Shown one piece after another: positions 1 to 9,500 of a stretch of 64,000 nucleotides of DNA. The translations under genes and the position numbers were made by a program. Below the pieces are notes generated by a model that ran no database searches, was not told the origin of the DNA, and saw only the letters and a list, made by a program, of their open reading frames with translations. Origin of the DNA: Aequorivita sp. H23M31 (lineage in GTDB: Bacteria; Bacteroidota; Bacteroidia; Flavobacteriales; Flavobacteriaceae); NCBI RefSeq assembly GCF_004022485.1, contig NZ_CP034951.1, positions 1,240,001-1,304,000 of the forward strand, read 5' to 3'. Position 1 is the first letter of the stretch, and each line of letters starts with the position of its first letter.

Positions 1-1
1 A

Positions 2-1618
2 TTTGGAGAGTCTGGAAGAAGTTTATTCCAAAGAGTAAGTCAATTTTACACCGGCTACAATTCAAAAGAATGCGATAAGCAATTTGACAATTGCTTAAAA
101 TCAAAAGGCCAAGGAGTATCTCTTAAAACCTTTTTCTTTCTTGCCAAGCAAGCCGGAGTTTCTATTGCAACACAATCCAATGTCCAGTATAATACTAACA
201 ATAGCAATTACAAATCATCAAAAGCTCCCCCTGTTCAAGAACACCAGGAAGAAGATCCGATAAAGGAAGTTATGCCTACCTTTCCAAAATCCTTATATTC
301 TGAACTTCCTGAATTCTTGCAGCAAGTGGTCGCAATAGCGACCTTCAATGAAGAGAGAGATATTTTGCTTTTAGGCTCCTTAGGTGCAATTAGTGCGTGT
401 TTCCCGAAGCTGAACGGCATATATGATGGCAAAAAAGTATATCCCAATCTCTTTCTTTTTATAACCGCTCAAGCATCGGCCGGCAAAGGTCGGTTGGTAC
501 ATTGTAGGCAATTGGTAAACCCTATCCATAAAGAGCTGCGTGAAGAAGCCAAATTGCACAAACAACATTTTGAGCTGGAAATGGCTGAATACAATGCGAA
601 CAAAGGTAAAGTTGAAGGAATAGAGAAGCCAGCTCGACCACCCGAGAAAATGCTCTTTATTCCCGCCAACAATAGTTCTACAGGAGCATATCAATTATTG
701 GGCGATAGTGATGGAAAGGGATTGATTTTTGAAACCGAAGGTGATACATTGGCACACGCCTTTAAAAGCGATTACGGTAATTATAGTGATGGTTTCAGAA
801 AAGCCTTTCATCACGAGACCATTTCCTATTATCGTAGAACCGACCGTGAATTTGTGGATATTGAAAGTCCTTGTTTGTCAACAGTACTTTCGGGAACACC
901 AAAGCAAGTTTCAGCTCTCATTCCAAATGCTGAAAACGGCTTATTCAGCCGTTTTATATTCTACTTTATGAATATCAAACCAGAATGGAAAAATGTATTT
1001 GCAAGCACAACAGATAACGGTCTTGATGATTATTTTGAGAATTTAGGAAATCAGTTCTACGAACTGTATAAATTACTCAAAACTAATGGAGAATTTCAAT
1101 TTCACTTAACCGCAGACCAACAAGAACAATTCAATACGTTTTTTAGTGAGATACAAGCCAAATACCTCAACCTTCAAGGGTTGGACTATATGGCTACCAT
1201 CCGAAGATTAGGTTTGATTGCCTTTCGTTTCTGTATGCTCTTTACAGCTTTGAGAATTTTAGAAACTGGAGACACCACAAATAAGCTCATTTGTGAGGAA
1301 AGAGATTTTCAAGCTTCTTTAGTGATGATAAAGGTATTGATAAAACATTCAAGCAAAGTGTTCGGTGAACTCCCACAGGAAGAGACCAAACCATCGCGAA
1401 TGAACCGTAAAGAAAAATTCCTCCACGGATTACCCAATCAATTCAATCGTCAGAAATACTTAGAAGTTGCCAAAAAGCTCAATATTCCTGCAAAAACAGC
1501 AGAGGGCTATATTACGAGCTTTATAAAATCAAACCTCATTCATCGCGAACAGCAGGATACCTATATAAATCTCTTCAGTGAGGAAAATAAGGATATTGAG
1601 GAACCTAAGGATAATTAG
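2..1618 (+). CDS. DUF3987 / VirE-N-type primase-helicase, 5' end outside the window
   Basis: The reading frame is open from base 2 and runs to the TAG at 1618, so the gene starts before the window; the ATG at 272 is internal. The first ~60 visible residues (GESGRSLFQRVSQFY, then CDKQFDNCLKSKGQ and TFFFLAKQAGVS) resemble the PriCT-like end of the VirE-N/BT4734 proteins of Bacteroidota mobile elements. The rest is the DUF3987 region, with a Walker-A-like AQASAGKGR about 70 residues after the internal ATG. Such proteins are presumed primase-helicases for replication of integrative elements. The C-terminus looks like a small winged-helix region. Its presence suggests that the following defence genes are element cargo. 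The family is clear; the biochemical role is inferred. Confidence 0.8.
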   Translation, partial: FGESGRSLFQRVSQFYTGYNSKECDKQFDNCLKSKGQGVSLKTFFFLAKQAGVSIATQSNVQYNTNNSNYKSSKAPPVQEHQEEDPIKEVMPTFPKSLYSELPEFLQQVVAIATFNEERDILLLGSLGAISACFPKLNGIYDGKKVYPNLFLFITAQASAGKGRLVHCRQLVNPIHKELREEAKLHKQHFELEMAEYNANKGKVEGIEKPARPPEKMLFIPANNSSTGAYQLLGDSDGKGLIFETEGDTLAHAFKSDYGNYSDGFRKAFHHETISYYRRTDREFVDIESPCLSTVLSGTPKQVSALIPNAENGLFSRFIFYFMNIKPEWKNVFASTTDNGLDDYFENLGNQFYELYKLLKTNGEFQFHLTADQQEQFNTFFSEIQAKYLNLQGLDYMATIRRLGLIAFRFCMLFTALRILETGDTTNKLICEERDFQASLVMIKVLIKHSSKVFGELPQEETKPSRMNRKEKFLHGLPNQFNRQKYLEVAKKLNIPAKTAEGYITSFIKSNLIHREQQDTYINLFSEENKDIEEPKDN

Positions 1619-1679
1619 TCCTTGGTTTCCTCCATTTCCTTAAATTCCTGAATGTTAATAATTATGTAACCCTTTTCCT

Positions 1680-1735
1680 TTTCTTATTCTTTTATATCCT
1701 ATATTTGGCATAAACTGTCAAGTACAAAAATGCCA
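1680..1735 (+). promoter_or_regulatory. Promoter of the HTH-hsdM operon with inverted repeat
   Basis: TATATTTG at 1700-1707 matches the Bacteroidota -7 element TAnnTTTG, 30 bp before the HTH start codon. The -33 element is weak (T-rich, no clear TTTG). The arms TGGCA (1706-1710) and TGCCA (1731-1735) form an inverted repeat spanning the likely transcription start. That would suit an operator for the small HTH protein encoded next, but this role is inference. Confidence 0.45.
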
Positions 1736-1737
1736 CA

Positions 1738-2040
1738 ATGAAGACTTTTGCAAACAAAATCAAGGACTTACGTATCCAAAAGGAACTTTTGCTTCGGCAA
1801 GTTGCAGCAGCTATTGAGGTAGATACTTCTATGGTAAGCAAGTTTGAAAACGGTGAGCGTTTCCCAACAAGAGAACAAATCGAAAAGCTCGCCACTTTTT
1901 TCAAAGTGTCAGAAGAAGATTTTCTCGTGGACGCCTTTAGCGACAAACTCGTTTACGATTTTAGCGAAGAACCCCTGGCATTAGACATACTTAAGCAGAC
2001 CGTAAAAAAAATAAAATCTAAAAATAAAAAATTACAGTAA
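1738..2040 (+). CDS. XRE-family HTH regulator of the type I R-M operon
   Basis: A 100-aa protein whose first ~65 residues form a Cro/C1-type helix-turn-helix: KIKDLRIQKELLLRQVAAAI, then a recognition-helix pattern DTSMVSKFENGERFPT and a closing helix with EQIEKLATFFKVSEEDF. The tail is lysine-rich. It lies 6 bp before hsdM and is surely co-transcribed with it. Small XRE proteins in this position often act as controller proteins that time methylase versus nuclease expression. That role, and autoregulation through the inverted repeat over its promoter, are inferred from position. Confidence 0.8.
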   Translation: MKTFANKIKDLRIQKELLLRQVAAAIEVDTSMVSKFENGERFPTREQIEKLATFFKVSEEDFLVDAFSDKLVYDFSEEPLALDILKQTVKKIKSKNKKLQ

Positions 2041-2046
2041 ACAACT

Positions 2047-4125
2047 ATGAATATATTAAAACACGAATCGGACATATGGAAAACTGCCGATCTATTGATT
2101 GGAGCAGGCATAAAACAATCCGACTTCCCAAAGTTTATGATGCCATTTTTTGCCCTTGTAATGGTTGAAAGTAGGCTCATTCGCGAAGCCCACCGCTTGG
2201 AAAAAGAGGTGGGAAAAGAAAATATGGATGACTTTATAGAAATGTTCCGTTTGGAGGAGTTGGGCTATAATGAATTTGTTATCCGAAATGGGAAAACATT
2301 AAAAACCATCTGTAAGAACGATAAAACCTTTGACATTGATTTTCAAGCTTATTTAGAGGCTTTTGATGGAGAGACCAGAGGTTTATTAGGTGTCAATAAA
2401 GGTTCAGGCGAAGAAAAATTCCTCGATATCTCCGGAGTTGCCGGATTGTTGAAAAAGAAAGACATTCTTTTTGATACCGTTAAAGCTTGGAGTGAAATCG
2501 ATTTGACTCCCTTCAACAACTCCGAAATAACCACTCTGGAAGAGCATATTAAAAGAAAGTGGGCAGATATTTCAGCCGAAACTGCGGGAGAACAGTATAC
2601 CCCGGAAGATATTATTGATTTGATTACCGAAATCATCACCAGTAAAATTGAGGATAACAATAAATTCCTTACCATATATGACCCCACCTGTGGTGGGGCC
2701 AACCTACTTTTTGGCGTGGAAGACAAAATTCAAAAAAAATTCAATCGGCCTACTAAAACCCACGGTGATGAATGGAATGACGCTTTATATGCTTTAGCCA
2801 AAATAGAAAGCCGGTTTAGAAATGATAGCGAAATACACCATTGCAATACCTTGACGGCCATCAAACACATTGAAAAAAGATTTGACGTAGTCGTGGCCAA
2901 TCCGCCCTATGGCGTGGACTGGAAAGGCTATCAGAAAGACATCAAAAACGATACAACCGAAAGATTCGTTGCCCTTCCCTCCATTTCAGACGGGCAATTC
3001 CTGCTTACCCAACACATCTTGCACCATTTAGCTGATGATGGCTTGTCTGTTGTAGTTCATAATGGTTCCACGCTCTTTAGTGGTGATGCCGGAAGTGGTG
3101 AGAGCCATATTCGAAAACACTTCTTTGACCAAGATTGGGTTGAAGCCATTGTACAAATGCCAACTGACGAATTTTTCAATACAGGCATTTATACCTATTT
3201 GTGGATTTTCAATAAAAATAAGCCAGCCGACAGAAAAGATAAAGTAATCCTCATAGACGGTAGCAACCATTGGGAGCAACTCAAAAAAAGTAAGGGAAAA
3301 AAGCGCCGACAAATGAATGAAACCCACAGGGCGCAAATTGTGAATGCGTTTACGGACTTTAAGGACAATGACTTCGCCAAAGTATTTGATAAATGGCATT
3401 TCTACTATAACAAACAGGCAATAATGCTCACCAATGTAGATGACCAAGGCAACGCAATCAAAATGCCAACGAAAACAAATCGTTCCGGCGAAACTGTAGA
3501 AGCAAAAAGCATAAAGATAGATTTCTCTACTGTAGCTAACCTAAATACTTTTGAGAAAGAAAAAATGAAGGCTATCAACAAAGCTGAAATTACCGATTTT
3601 AATAAGGAGAATTATAAAAACCTAAAGGAGTATTATGATGCCGAATACAAAGATTTTGTAGCCGGTTTTGATTATAAGGAAGAAGCATTTGTGGTAATCG
3701 ACAAAAAAGGAAACAGCTATACCTATGATACTGATAAATCTACCATCATTAAAACCGATAAGAACCAAAAGACATCACAGTTGGGCAATGGCAAAATAAA
3801 CATCAAAGCAGCGTATAAAAAAGCAACCAAAACCAAGGAAGCGGCTATTAGCATTACCGTGGAGCTCACCAAAGATTTAGAAAAAGATTACGAGATTATA
3901 CCTTACAGTCCCGATAAAGACAATAACCAACAGACCATAGAAACTTTTATGGACCAATACGTTACCAGGCCTTTTGAGTATTTGGACAATGTCGTGGGGG
4001 TAGAATTGAATTTCAACAAGGAATTTTACAAACCAGAGGAGTTAAGGGATATAATCGAAATACAAGCTGATTTGGAACAATTAGAAAACGATTTGGAGCT
4101 GTTGGAAAAAGAACTGGCACTATGA
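2047..4125 (+). CDS. hsdM: Type I restriction-modification DNA methylase subunit
   Basis: A 692-aa N6-adenine methyltransferase subunit. The SAM-binding motif I appears as DPTCGGANL at about residue 212 and the catalytic NPPYG at about residue 285. A helical N-terminal domain precedes them and a lysine-rich region plus a C-terminal coiled segment (LEQLENDLELLEKELAL) follows, as expected for contact with HsdS. HsdM works as a 2:1 complex with HsdS and protects host DNA; with HsdR the complex cleaves unmodified DNA. The stop overlaps the hsdS start in an ATGA (4122-4125), indicating translational coupling. At ~690 residues it is longer than the classical EcoKI HsdM, with an extended region after the NPPY domain. 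Confidence 0.93.
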   Translation: MNILKHESDIWKTADLLIGAGIKQSDFPKFMMPFFALVMVESRLIREAHRLEKEVGKENMDDFIEMFRLEELGYNEFVIRNGKTLKTICKNDKTFDIDFQAYLEAFDGETRGLLGVNKGSGEEKFLDISGVAGLLKKKDILFDTVKAWSEIDLTPFNNSEITTLEEHIKRKWADISAETAGEQYTPEDIIDLITEIITSKIEDNNKFLTIYDPTCGGANLLFGVEDKIQKKFNRPTKTHGDEWNDALYALAKIESRFRNDSEIHHCNTLTAIKHIEKRFDVVVANPPYGVDWKGYQKDIKNDTTERFVALPSISDGQFLLTQHILHHLADDGLSVVVHNGSTLFSGDAGSGESHIRKHFFDQDWVEAIVQMPTDEFFNTGIYTYLWIFNKNKPADRKDKVILIDGSNHWEQLKKSKGKKRRQMNETHRAQIVNAFTDFKDNDFAKVFDKWHFYYNKQAIMLTNVDDQGNAIKMPTKTNRSGETVEAKSIKIDFSTVANLNTFEKEKMKAINKAEITDFNKENYKNLKEYYDAEYKDFVAGFDYKEEAFVVIDKKGNSYTYDTDKSTIIKTDKNQKTSQLGNGKINIKAAYKKATKTKEAAISITVELTKDLEKDYEIIPYSPDKDNNQQTIETFMDQYVTRPFEYLDNVVGVELNFNKEFYKPEELRDIIEIQADLEQLENDLELLEKELAL

Positions 4126-5381
4126 AAAGATACCACACATACAAAGACAGCGGCATTGAATGGTTGGGCGAAATTCCTAAGCATTGGGAGGTAAGTCGAA
4201 TTAAAGATATTTTCGACCAAATATCCTCTAATGGTTCCGAGCTTGAAGAGAATACATATGTTCCATTGGAAAACATAGAGTCATTTACAGGAAAATTATT
4301 AAAGAAAGTTTCAAATGACAATAACGAATCTACTAATCTTTTTAAAAGTGGAGATATACTTTTAAATAAATTAAGACCGTATTTAGGCAAAATATTATTG
4401 CCCGATTTTGATGGGGGTGTAAGCGGGGAAGTTGTTGTTTTAAGAAGTAATATACTCTTCAAAAATGACGTTGAGCCGAAATATTTTTTCTATAGATTCC
4501 TTTCCACAAAATTTATCTTTAAAATAAACTCTTTGTCAGATGGCGTAAAGATGCCAAGGACTAACCCAACTAAAATTCTGGGATTAGAAATGACAGTTCC
4601 CCCTTTCCCCGAACAAACCGCCATAGTCCAATATTTGGACACCAAAACCCAAGCCATAGACCAAAAAGTACGGCTATTGGAGAAGAAAATTGGCTGCTAC
4701 AAAGAACTGCGCCAAAGCATAATCAATGATGCAGTAACCAAAGGCCTGGATAACAATGTGGCGCTGAAAGAGAGCGGTATCGATTGGATTGGTCAAATAC
4801 CAGAGCATTGGGAGGTGGTAAGAGTAAAAGAATTATTTAAAATAAGCCGGGGCAGAGTAATTCCCAAAACTGAACTATTAGATGATGGTCAATTTCCTGT
4901 TTACAGTTCTCAAACTGAAAATGAAGGTATTCTTGGATATATCAACACTTTCGATTTTGAGACAGACTTAATTACCTGGACTACTGATGGTGTTAATGCA
5001 GGTACTGTTTTCAGGCGCAAAGGTAAATTCAGCTGTACAAACATTTGTGGTACCCTTATTCCTAAAAACAGTAAAAAAACCTCTTTAGATTATTTCGGAT
5101 ATGCTATTGCGGAAAGTACAAAGCACAACAAGCGTATCGACACAAATGGAGCAAAAATTATGAGTAATGAAATGGCCGTAATTCACATTATTGAACCACC
5201 TCACGAAGAACAAATCGCCATTGCCCAATATTTAGACCAAAAAACCCAGACCATTGACCTAATAACTGCCAACATCCAGAAGCAGATAACGGCTTTAAAA
5301 GAACTACGAAAAACCCTCATAAACGAAGTGGTTACCGGTAAAAAGCGTGTATATGAACCTATTGAAAACACTGCGGTATGA
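4122..5381 (+). CDS. hsdS: Type I restriction-modification specificity subunit
   Basis: A 419-aa protein with the two-fold HsdS layout. Each target-recognition half opens with a similar segment: SGIEWLGEIPKHWEV at the N-terminus and SGIDWIGQIPEHWEV at about residue 215. Each half ends in a conserved helix (EQTAIVQYLDTKTQAID and EQIAIAQYLDQKTQTID). The two recognition domains differ in between, so the site is probably an asymmetric bipartite sequence. It overlaps hsdM by 4 bp. The conserved central and terminal helices are where recombination with other hsdS genes normally swaps specificity; no second hsdS fragment or invertase was seen here. Confidence 0.93.
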   Translation: MKRYHTYKDSGIEWLGEIPKHWEVSRIKDIFDQISSNGSELEENTYVPLENIESFTGKLLKKVSNDNNESTNLFKSGDILLNKLRPYLGKILLPDFDGGVSGEVVVLRSNILFKNDVEPKYFFYRFLSTKFIFKINSLSDGVKMPRTNPTKILGLEMTVPPFPEQTAIVQYLDTKTQAIDQKVRLLEKKIGCYKELRQSIINDAVTKGLDNNVALKESGIDWIGQIPEHWEVVRVKELFKISRGRVIPKTELLDDGQFPVYSSQTENEGILGYINTFDFETDLITWTTDGVNAGTVFRRKGKFSCTNICGTLIPKNSKKTSLDYFGYAIAESTKHNKRIDTNGAKIMSNEMAVIHIIEPPHEEQIAIAQYLDQKTQTIDLITANIQKQITALKELRKTLINEVVTGKKRVYEPIENTAV

Positions 5382-5409
5382 GATTTAAAAACATAAGAAC
5401 TATTAAGTA

Positions 5410-5441
5410 TTTGCTTAATTTCAACGATTGTTGTATATTTG
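5410..5441 (+). promoter_or_regulatory. Promoter for the abiF-associated RNA
   Basis: TTTG at 5410-5413, a 20-bp spacer, then TATATTTG at 5434-5441: an essentially perfect Bacteroidota sigma-ABfr-type promoter lying just after the hsdS stop. Transcription should start near 5447-5450. It therefore drives a separate transcript inside the R-M operon. Confidence 0.75.
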
Positions 5442-5447
5442 CACCAA

Positions 5448-5566
5448 CAGTACCTGTATTGCTACCCATAAGAACAGCTTGCAGGTCTTCTTTTCAGGAA
5501 AATTATTTAATTCAAGATAATACACCCTCCAGGCTTACTTCGGTAGCACACTTGGAGGGTTTTTTC
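5448..5566 (+). ncRNA. Structured small RNA upstream of abiF (candidate RNA antitoxin)
   Basis: About 119 nt bounded by a strong promoter (5410-5441) and an intrinsic terminator (5525-5565), ending 20 nt before the abiF start codon. Visible pairings: ACCTG (5452-5456) with CAGGT (5482-5486), plus inner GCT/AGC; ATTAT (5502-5506) with ATAAT (5517-5521); and the terminator stem CCCTCCA/TGGAGGG. AbiF-family HEPN proteins are reported to be stably associated with a conserved noncoding RNA acting as antitoxin, and the position fits. The identity is inferred from structure and location; the short ORF overlapping it (5378-5584) is not convincing as a protein. Confidence 0.65.
5525..5565 (+). terminator. 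Intrinsic terminator between the small RNA and abiF
   Basis: CCCTCCA (5525-5531) pairs perfectly with TGGAGGG (5553-5559) and is followed by six T (5560-5565). Placed 20 nt before the abiF ATG, it should make abiF depend on read-through, giving far more RNA than protein message, as expected for an RNA-antitoxin arrangement. Confidence 0.8.
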
Positions 5567-5585
5567 TGTTTAAATATTTGGTAGT

Positions 5586-6542
5586 ATGAGTAAACGCACC
5601 TATCAAAAACCACCAAAGACTTTTCAAGACCAATTAACACAACTTAAAGAGCGAAACCTGATTATTGATGATGATGAAAAGGCTTTGGCGTATTTGGCTA
5701 ATATTAGCTATTACCGTTTAAGTGCCTATTTCTTACCATACCAACAAATAAAAGATAGGTTTAATGGCGGCACAACTTTTAAACAGATAATAGACACCTA
5801 TTCTTTTGATAGAGAATTAAGGCTATTGGTTTTTGACGCTATCGCACGCATTGAAGTGGCTATCCGAACACAGTTTGTTTATTGTATGTCAACCTTCCAT
5901 AATGATAGCCATTGGCAGGATAAAAAACATTTTTTCATAAAGCCTTATTATAATAAAATTGGAAATTTGATCGACCCCTATTCAGATTTTCAATCCATTA
6001 TTTCAAGAGCAAAAACAGTAAGAAGTCCTGAGGTTTTTATAAAACACTATATAGAGCATTACGATAAACCCTCTAATCCCCCATCTTGGGTGTGCTTTGA
6101 ATTGCTAACCATTGGTGAAATGTCCCACATATATAGAGGTCTGAAAAGTAAGGATGATAAAAGAAGAATAGCGGCAAATTTCAACTTACATTTTAATGTA
6201 TTTACCTCTTGGTTACATTCGCTTACTTATGTCAGGAATATTTGTGCTCATCATTCACGATTTTGGAACAAAGATTTGGCAGTAGAACCTGCAAGGCTTT
6301 TAAAGCCTATAGGCCCCTGGGTAAGTGAGGAGTTTAATAATAATAATAAAAGAGCTTTCTATTTTTTATGCGTACTGAAATATTTCTTAAATCAAGTCAA
6401 TCCAAATAACCACCTAAAGGAGAAGTTGGTACAACTGTTTGAGAAATACCCTGGGATCGAAATAAAATATTTAGGAATTCCCTCAGAAAACCAGGCTGAT
6501 CTTTTGGATTGGCAAAATGAACCTCTTTGGAAAAACAATTAA
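5586..6542 (+). CDS. abiF: AbiF/AbiD-type (Abi_2 family) HEPN abortive-infection protein
   Basis: A 318-aa protein of the Abi_2 (AbiD/AbiF) family. The N-terminus has the typical KPPKTFQDQLTQLKERNL and YYRLSAYFLPY segments, followed by FDRELRLLVFDAIARIEVA. The HEPN RNase motif R-x4-H is seen as RNICAH (Arg217, His222) in the family context YVRNICAHHSRFWN. HEPN proteins of this type are toxic ribonucleases, and AbiF has been proposed as the ancestor of Cas13. The gene sits between hsdS and hsdR, 3 bp before hsdR, so it is carried inside the R-M operon. Its own promoter and terminated leader RNA suggest separate control. Family call is firm; phage defence is inferred. Confidence 0.88.
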   Translation: MSKRTYQKPPKTFQDQLTQLKERNLIIDDDEKALAYLANISYYRLSAYFLPYQQIKDRFNGGTTFKQIIDTYSFDRELRLLVFDAIARIEVAIRTQFVYCMSTFHNDSHWQDKKHFFIKPYYNKIGNLIDPYSDFQSIISRAKTVRSPEVFIKHYIEHYDKPSNPPSWVCFELLTIGEMSHIYRGLKSKDDKRRIAANFNLHFNVFTSWLHSLTYVRNICAHHSRFWNKDLAVEPARLLKPIGPWVSEEFNNNNKRAFYFLCVLKYFLNQVNPNNHLKEKLVQLFEKYPGIEIKYLGIPSENQADLLDWQNEPLWKNN

Positions 6543-6545
6543 AAA

Positions 6546-9500
6546 ATGACAGAATTAGACTTACAAGATAAATACCTCATCAACTTTCTCTGCAAAAGAA
6601 CAGATGGTTTACAATACAATGAAGCCAAGGCCAATACGGTATCGGCCAATTTCTTTGTAATAGAAGACTTGAAAAATTTTCTTTCACAGACAGATTTAAA
6701 CAAGACCAACTATAAAAAACTTCTGCGCAAATTCCCTTCCGAAAAGGATTTGCTACAGGCATTTACAGAGTTTTTGGAGGAGCGCATCGGTTCTTCTATG
6801 AATATGGCCATATTTATCAATAGCAACCAAACCGTCAATTTTGAGGGAATAAAACTGCATTTGTTTTATCCCAGTGACTCAGTAACCCTCGGTGACAAAC
6901 TGTTTCATCAGAATATATTTTCCGTAGTCCAAGAACTGCCATATACCTTTAAGCATAAGGACAAACAGTTATTTTCATTTAGACCAGACCTCACCTTTTT
7001 TATCAACGGTATTTATTTGGGTTATGGCGAATTAAAGAGCAACTACAACAATCAAAACGCACGAAATAATGGGCGTAAGAAAATAGCCAAAGACTATCTT
7101 TCCGCAGCACAGGAATATCTGCAAATAGCGAAGAACAATGACCTCAACCAATCTATAAGGAAGTCTTTTTTAAAGATATTTGAAAAAGCCATACACATCA
7201 CGGCAACAGATATCAATGAAACATTTATCATTAGGAACATTGCCAACCAATTTGAAGAGATAAAGAATACTGTAAATGCAGGTAGCTATGATTTTGAAAC
7301 CTATACCAAAAAAGTATTGAGCGATTTTAAAGTCTATCCAGTAAAGGGAGAGCACAATAAGAGCACTGGCCGTTTTGAGGAAGTATTTAAGGCTCTCTAC
7401 GATAAAAGGATGATAGAAAAGGAGATATTGTACTACAATTTTATTGAGCGTGAATTAATCAAAAAGGAAAGAAGCCGCACCAAAGAATACAAGCATAATG
7501 ATGGCCGATTGATTGCACCAAGACCCAAGCAGAAATTTGGTGCAGACAAGATTATAAGTAAAATTGATGAATTTTTAGAACACGAAAACGAACCTAATTA
7601 CTTTTTAAACAAATTAGAAAATGAGTTAAGAGCTCGTGGACTGGGGGAAGAACAGATTAAAGAACTGGTACAGAAAAGAAGTAAATACCAGAATAACAAG
7701 ACGGTATATTCTCTTTTATTGCAATATGCAGCAGGTTTTGGCAAGAGTAACATCATTGGCTGGACAGCATTACAGCTTAAGGACTTAAGAAAAAATGACG
7801 CTTATGTCTATGATAAAATAATGCTGGTGGTAGACAGGTTGCAGCTCCGCGACCAAATAGACAGTAAGATGCACAATATGAACCTTCAAAAAGGAATGTT
7901 TATAGAAGCTTCAGACAAAAAAAGCTTTATTAAAGCACTGACGAGTGACCGGCGTATCGTTATCGTAAACGTGCAAAAGTTTGCCACCATCCACGATATC
8001 TTAGATAAAGAAATCGTCGAAAAACTTTCCAAACTGAGAATAGCATTTTTGATAGACGAAATACATAGGAGCCAGAGCGGCATACAGCATTCCGAAATGG
8101 TGAGCATCTTTGATGAACTTCAGTCAAGTTTCGACAATAATAATGCTTACAAGAATCAAGCAACCAAAAAAAATCTAATAGTAGGGTTCACCGCCACTCC
8201 AAGCGATCACACCTTAGCAAGGTTCGGTGAGTTTAATAAATATGCGGAAGCCGAAAAAATCTGGGTCCCTTTCGACAGCTACACAATGAAAGAAGCCATA
8301 ATGGATGGCTATATCCTCAACCCAATCAAAGGCATTGTGCCGGTGTCTGCCAAAATGTATTTTGAAATCCCGGATAATGTTTTAAAAGGTTTTGAAGATG
8401 ATTACGGTTATGAAGCCATACCAGATAATACCGACACAGGCATAGATGACGATGGTAAAAAATATGCTATAAGAAAAAAGCGAATTTATGGCAATACCGA
8501 CCGAATCAAAGCTATATCCAAATTTATTGCCCAACGTTTGGTCACAGCAGTCTATCCAAACATTCGAGGAACAGCCAAGGCTATGTTGGCAACTTCATCT
8601 ATTCCAGCGGCAATAAAATATAAAGGCTTCATAGAAAAACAGTTTGAAAGCTTGGTCAAAGAGAAGAAGTACGAACGGTTTAAGGATGCTCCCATATACA
8701 TCGTTTATTCAAACAGTCAAGAATATCCAAGCAGTAGCACCCTCAATGATGGATTAGGCGAAACCTCGGTACTACAAAATTTTAAGTTATCCAAAAACGG
8801 CTTAATCATAGTAGTAGACAAATTACAAACCGGCTTTGACGAACCTAAATTACATACGTTATTTTTAGATAAAGAAATAAGAGGAATTAATGCCATACAA
8901 ACCATTTCGAGAGTCAACCGGACCACTAAACATAAAAATGATTGTAAAATAGTGGACTTCTCATATAAAAATGTGAATGTAAAAAATATCCGCAAAGCAT
9001 TTGAACACTATAGCAATGTCGTCGTTTCAGATTTTGACCCATTGGGCGATGAAGCTAAACTGGGTGTTTTTTACGATGAATTAAAAGACCATTCCCTCTA
9101 CGGCTCCCACTTCAAAAACTTCAAAGAATTTCAAAATGGTAACGGTGATACTTCTGTCATTCTTGATATGGTAGATGCCTTTGAAATTTATATTAAGGCA
9201 AATCCAAAAGAAGCAAAACACCTCAAAAAAACAATTGGTTCATACTTTAAAACGCTGAACCTTATAGAATTTGTAATTGAGTTAAATGCAAAGTTCAGTG
9301 ATTCCATATTTCTTGAATTTTGGAGAAAATACAATACTATCTACAACCACATCAATAGACCAGATGACATTATAGATGACGTGGAAATATACTTTGATAA
9401 CAGAATTGGGATAGTCACCCCAGGAGAAGAAGAAAAAGAAAAACCCAACAAACCAAAGAATCCTGATCCAACCGATCCCGATCAACCCAACAAATACAAA

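Noticed and set aside
5378..5584. 68-codon frame overlapping the hsdS stop
   Set aside because: It runs through a full promoter, a structured RNA and a terminator stem, and its translation is low-complexity; an RNA explains the region better.
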